A stretch of 5,803 bases of DNA from DATAFO01 sp046728935 (lineage in GTDB: Bacteria > Actinomycetota > Thermoleophilia > Solirubrobacterales > 70-9), in assembly GCA_046728935.1 (NCBI GenBank), contig JBKPFS010000138.1:1-5803 (forward strand). Reading direction: 5' to 3'. The position numbers and the translations under genes were made by a program. Within the stretch, counting starts at the first letter, position 1, and every line of letters begins with the position of its first letter. The notes under the pieces are model-generated. The model saw nothing but the letters and a program-made list of their open reading frames with translations. It ran no database searches and was not told the DNA's origin. Positions 4,633 to 5,803 of this stretch are shown one piece after another.

Positions 4633-5803
4633 CTACGCGGCCGGCGTCTCGCTCGGCGCCCCGGTGCGGTCGAGCGCCTCGCGCAGCTCGCGTACCCGGG
4701 CGCGGTACGCGGCCTCGTCGCCGCCCACCAGGTAGGTGCCCCAGCGCACCCCGTTGTGGACATGGGGCACCTCGTCCGCGAGCAGGTAGTCGAACACCTT
4801 CGCCACCTGCTCCTGGCCGCGCTCGACCAGGACCTTGCGCCGGTGCGAGTGCCGCCACATCGCCTTCTGCTCGGAGGTCGAGTTGAACAGCGCCAGGCGC
4901 CCCAACAGGTCGTGGGCGTAGATGGAGCGGAAGTAGGAGAAGCCGACCGGGTAATCGCCCCAGCGGCAACCAAGCTCGGTCGGCATCAGGACGTCGTGCA
5001 CGCGGGCGTGGCGGACCTCGTCCCAGGTCTGGCGCGCCATGTCGACGTGGAAGTCCCACGGCATCACCGGGTGCTCGTGCGAGTTGCGCGCCATCAGCTC
5101 CGCGGCGCAGAGCTCGGCGTCCATGAGCGCGTGGAAGAAGTGGCGCTGCTCCTCGAGCTCGATCGGGACATGGTTCTCCTCGGGATCGTTGACGTAGAGC
5201 TCGTCGACCAGAAATGGGTCCCCGTCAGGCGTCACCTCCACTCCGGGGTCGCGGGCCGGCTCTTCCAGCGGCGGCAGCACGCGGAGCTCGCGGGGCGGCG
5301 CCTTGAGGTCGATCTCAAAGCCGCCAAGATCGATGGCCGGCGGCGGCTCACTCGCCGTGCCCGAGTTGCGGCCGAGCTCACGCAGGTGGCGCTCCTGACG
5401 GGGGGCGAGCTTTCGAAGCAGCCGCTGCGAGGGCTCGTCCGTGACCGGGTCCAAGGTGTCGAGATGCACCCGCATCGCCCGCACGAGCGCCGGCTTGGCG
5501 GTGCCGTACGCGCGCTCGATGTACTCCTCGGGGGACTCGGCCCCGGCGAGCTGGTCGAGCAGCTCGGTCAGCTCCGGCCCCGGCGCGCCCGGGTAGTCGC
5601 TCGGGTGGCGGAGCTCGTACAGCCGCCGCTTGATTCGCGAGACCGCGCGGGCGTCGTCGTGCAGGTGGTCGCCCAGCCGGTACTTGGTCTCGAACTCTGG
5701 CGCGAGCGCGAGCCAGCCGCAGTGGAAGTGGACGAGCTCGCGCAGGACGTGGAAGTAGTTCGAGAAGCGGGTCGCGTTCTCGTCCACGTCGTAGCCTCGG
5801 ATC
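4633..5803 (-). CDS. Ferritin-like domain protein, putative diiron carboxylate, 5' end beyond window
   Basis: The frame ends at TAG 4633-4635 and is open to the right edge. A GTG at 5787 would give 384 residues, but in-frame codons upstream read IRGYD directly before it, so the true start probably lies outside. The C-terminal half (about 206-350) looks like a ferritin-like four-helix bundle of the DUF455/MiaE-related kind: Glu230 in AELCAAE (224-230), ExxH in WDEVRH (255-260), an acidic position near Glu306, and a second ExxH in DEVPH (338-342). These would bind two iron atoms. The N-terminal part (about 10-140) is also helical, with acidic and His residues (Glu31, Glu33, His43, Asp44, Asp45, Glu132, His134), and may be a second, diverged bundle. 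A Pro-rich linker (about 145-190) separates the halves. No signal peptide is visible in the part present. Catalytic role and substrate are unknown; oxidase, hydroxylase or iron handling are all possible. Confidence 0.8.
   Translation of the reverse strand, partial: IRGYDVDENATRFSNYFHVLRELVHFHCGWLALAPEFETKYRLGDHLHDDARAVSRIKRRLYELRHPSDYPGAPGPELTELLDQLAGAESPEEYIERAYGTAKPALVRAMRVHLDTLDPVTDEPSQRLLRKLAPRQERHLRELGRNSGTASEPPPAIDLGGFEIDLKAPPRELRVLPPLEEPARDPGVEVTPDGDPFLVDELYVNDPEENHVPIELEEQRHFFHALMDAELCAAELMARNSHEHPVMPWDFHVDMARQTWDEVRHARVHDVLMPTELGCRWGDYPVGFSYFRSIYAHDLLGRLALFNSTSEQKAMWRHSHRRKVLVERGQEQVAKVFDYLLADEVPHVHNGVRWGTYLVGGDEAAYRARVRELREALDRTGAPSETPAA

Noticed and set aside
3609..4973. A long minus-strand open frame of 454 codons antisense to the permease and extending into the ferritin-like gene in another frame.
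   Set aside because: Its translation is a low-complexity run rich in Arg, Asp, His and Glu with no domain, as expected opposite hydrophobic, G/C-ending codons. The permease and ferritin-like frames have clear family motifs.

Overview
This window is GC-rich chromosomal DNA with tightly packed genes, G/C-ending codons, GTG as well as ATG starts, and only short gaps between genes. Gene content and protein style suggest a high-GC actinobacterium. Thermoleophilia (Solirubrobacterales/Gaiellales) would fit, but that placement is inferred from overall character and not from a marker gene. I see no tRNA, rRNA, insertion sequence, CRISPR array, phage gene or toxin-antitoxin pair. This reads as ordinary housekeeping chromosome, not a genomic island, and I do not see a convincing new multi-gene system.

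Layout, left to right. (1) Positions 1-640, minus strand: a class I SAM-dependent methyltransferase whose C-terminus runs off the left edge. (2) A 98-bp divergent gap with small inverted repeats, one of which touches the Shine-Dalgarno sequence of the next gene. (3) 739-933, plus strand: a 64-residue CspA-type cold-shock protein. (4) 958-986: a perfect 13-bp GC-rich hairpin that probably serves as a shared terminator for convergent genes. (5) 988-2514, minus strand: a complete M32 (Taq-type) zinc carboxypeptidase. (6) A 90-bp divergent gap. (7) 2605-3459, plus strand: a short fumarylacetoacetate hydrolase (FAH) family enzyme. (8) 3510-4610, plus strand, 50 bp downstream: an AI-2E/PF01594-type membrane permease that may be cotranscribed with the FAH gene. 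(9) A small GC-rich hairpin in the 22-bp convergent gap. (10) 4633-5803, minus strand: a ferritin-like (putative diiron) protein whose reading frame is open to the right edge.

The genes do not form an obvious pathway. Two divergent and two convergent junctions split the window into short transcription units: methyltransferase; csp; carboxypeptidase; FAH plus permease; ferritin-like protein. The most interesting points are a His-to-Asp change in the otherwise intact M32 signature set, a short FAH protein that keeps the residues of true fumarylacetoacetase, the two-bundle architecture of the ferritin-like protein, and mutually exclusive hairpins over the csp ribosome-binding site.
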